A stretch of 64,000 bases of DNA from Phycisphaerae bacterium. Lineage in GTDB: Bacteria > Planctomycetota > Phycisphaerae > UBA1845 > UTPLA1. Location of the stretch: assembly GCA_023150615.1 (NCBI GenBank), contig JAKLKO010000009.1:1-64000 (forward strand), written 5' to 3'. Below the pieces are notes generated by a model, which was not told the DNA's origin, searched no databases, and saw only the letters and a program-made list of their open reading frames with translations. The translations under genes were made by a program, and so were the position numbers. Each line of letters begins with the position of its first letter. Position 1 is the first letter of the stretch. Of the stretch, positions 63,519 through 64,000 are shown one piece after another.

Positions 63519-64000
63519 CGCGGCCGGGCGCAAACCGCGCGTGCGGCGTTGGCTGGACCGTGAGGCGGGAATATCGATCGCGCGGTCGGCAGATTCTGCG
63601 CCCGCAGGCGGCATCTCAAATCGATGAGCCGCATCCTGTGCACAATTCGCAGTACTGGCAGAGCCGTTACAGGCGATTCAGCACGAATATTCGGGACGTG
63701 CCGGGAGCCACTACCGATTGGGGTCGTGATTCGTAAGCCGCGATATTTCGGGGAGGTGTGAACGATTTCACGGTCCACGCTGGCGCCGCTGCAAATGCGG
63801 ACGTCCGCGCGAAAAGTGCGCGTTTCAGCGTTGTGCGGGCTGCGTCCCGTAATCCACTGTGGGTTTGAACGGCCCCAAGATGTTGTGGAGGGCGCGGAAT
63901 TCCTGAAGGTGCTCGTGCAGGGGCGTCGATCAATACGGAGTCGGTCGGATTCGCGCTCGTGCGGCAACTGCGCAGTTGTTGCCGATTCGGTCGCGGGATA
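63519..64000. other. 482-bp end region without a supported gene
   Basis: GC content falls compared with the genes upstream. Short open frames exist on the minus strand, and one 32-codon stretch (63803-63899, EHLQEFRALHNILGPFKP) looks protein-like, but it has no start and an upstream stop. I see no gene I can support; a decayed gene or an intergenic gap that extends beyond the window is possible. Confidence 0.5.

Noticed and set aside
63667..63967. Open frames on the minus strand at the right end
   Set aside because: They lack a ribosome-binding site and family motifs; the one protein-like stretch is 32 codons and begins after a stop.

Overview
The window is a high-GC bacterial chromosome segment, most likely from the phylum Planctomycetota. 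The best clues are four secreted proteins that end in the same type of C-terminal dockerin-like calcium-loop tail, a stand-alone type IV prepilin-like protein, and many lipoproteins and large secreted proteins of unknown function. Lineage below phylum cannot be fixed from the sequence alone. There is no phage, plasmid or CRISPR array. Mobile DNA is limited to one decayed transposase, a four-helix-bundle (S23-type) gene beside a tRNA, a toxin-antitoxin remnant and some small hairpin repeats.

Layout. 1-7.2 kb: end of a dockerin-tailed secreted protein, small genes, tRNA-Pro(TGG), a prepilin-like protein with a partner membrane protein, an NCS2-type permease divergent from a TetR regulator with a clear palindrome between them, and a VOC protein. 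A 234-bp piece around the prepilin partner gene is copied 3.27 kb downstream. 7.3-13 kb: a 1408-residue secreted metalloprotease/beta-helix protein, a broken transposase, and a very small membrane gene with an in-frame TGA and a SECIS-like hairpin. 13-24 kb: a lipoprotein, guaB, a sugar-dehydrogenase-like protein, an M42 peptidase, sucC, a two-gene cytochrome-bd-like membrane module with a heme-c tail, an SGNH hydrolase and a nucleotide-sugar dehydrogenase. 24-39 kb: secreted proteins, a P1B ATPase, a TPR membrane glycosyltransferase-like protein, a fused alpha/beta branched-chain 2-oxoacid dehydrogenase E1, tRNA-Val(TAC), a sigma factor, recJ and a GT-C-like membrane protein.

39-46 kb: folK, preceded by a terminator/antiterminator pair, then a minus-strand leucine-breakdown operon. 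It encodes the carboxyltransferase, a methylglutaconyl-CoA hydratase-like protein, separate biotin carboxylase and biotin carrier proteins, and HMG-CoA lyase, with a MntA-HepT toxin-antitoxin pair in the middle whose hepT is frameshifted. Together with the E1 at 31.7-33.9 kb this is most of a leucine-to-acetoacetate route; isovaleryl-CoA dehydrogenase and E2/E3 are not in the window. 46-64 kb: pabA/trpG-type amidotransferase, DUF456 and PLD-like proteins, a class V aminotransferase, a membrane glycosyltransferase-like gene with endonuclease V and a DUF2225-like protein, a 1059-residue secreted protein, an L,D-transpeptidase, 5-formyl-THF cyclo-ligase, a DegP-type protease, an epimerase and an ABC exporter.

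The three observations I would follow first are the TGA-containing mini-gene at 12571-12819, the attenuator-like leader of folK at 38913-39019, and the toxin-antitoxin pair inside the leucine operon.
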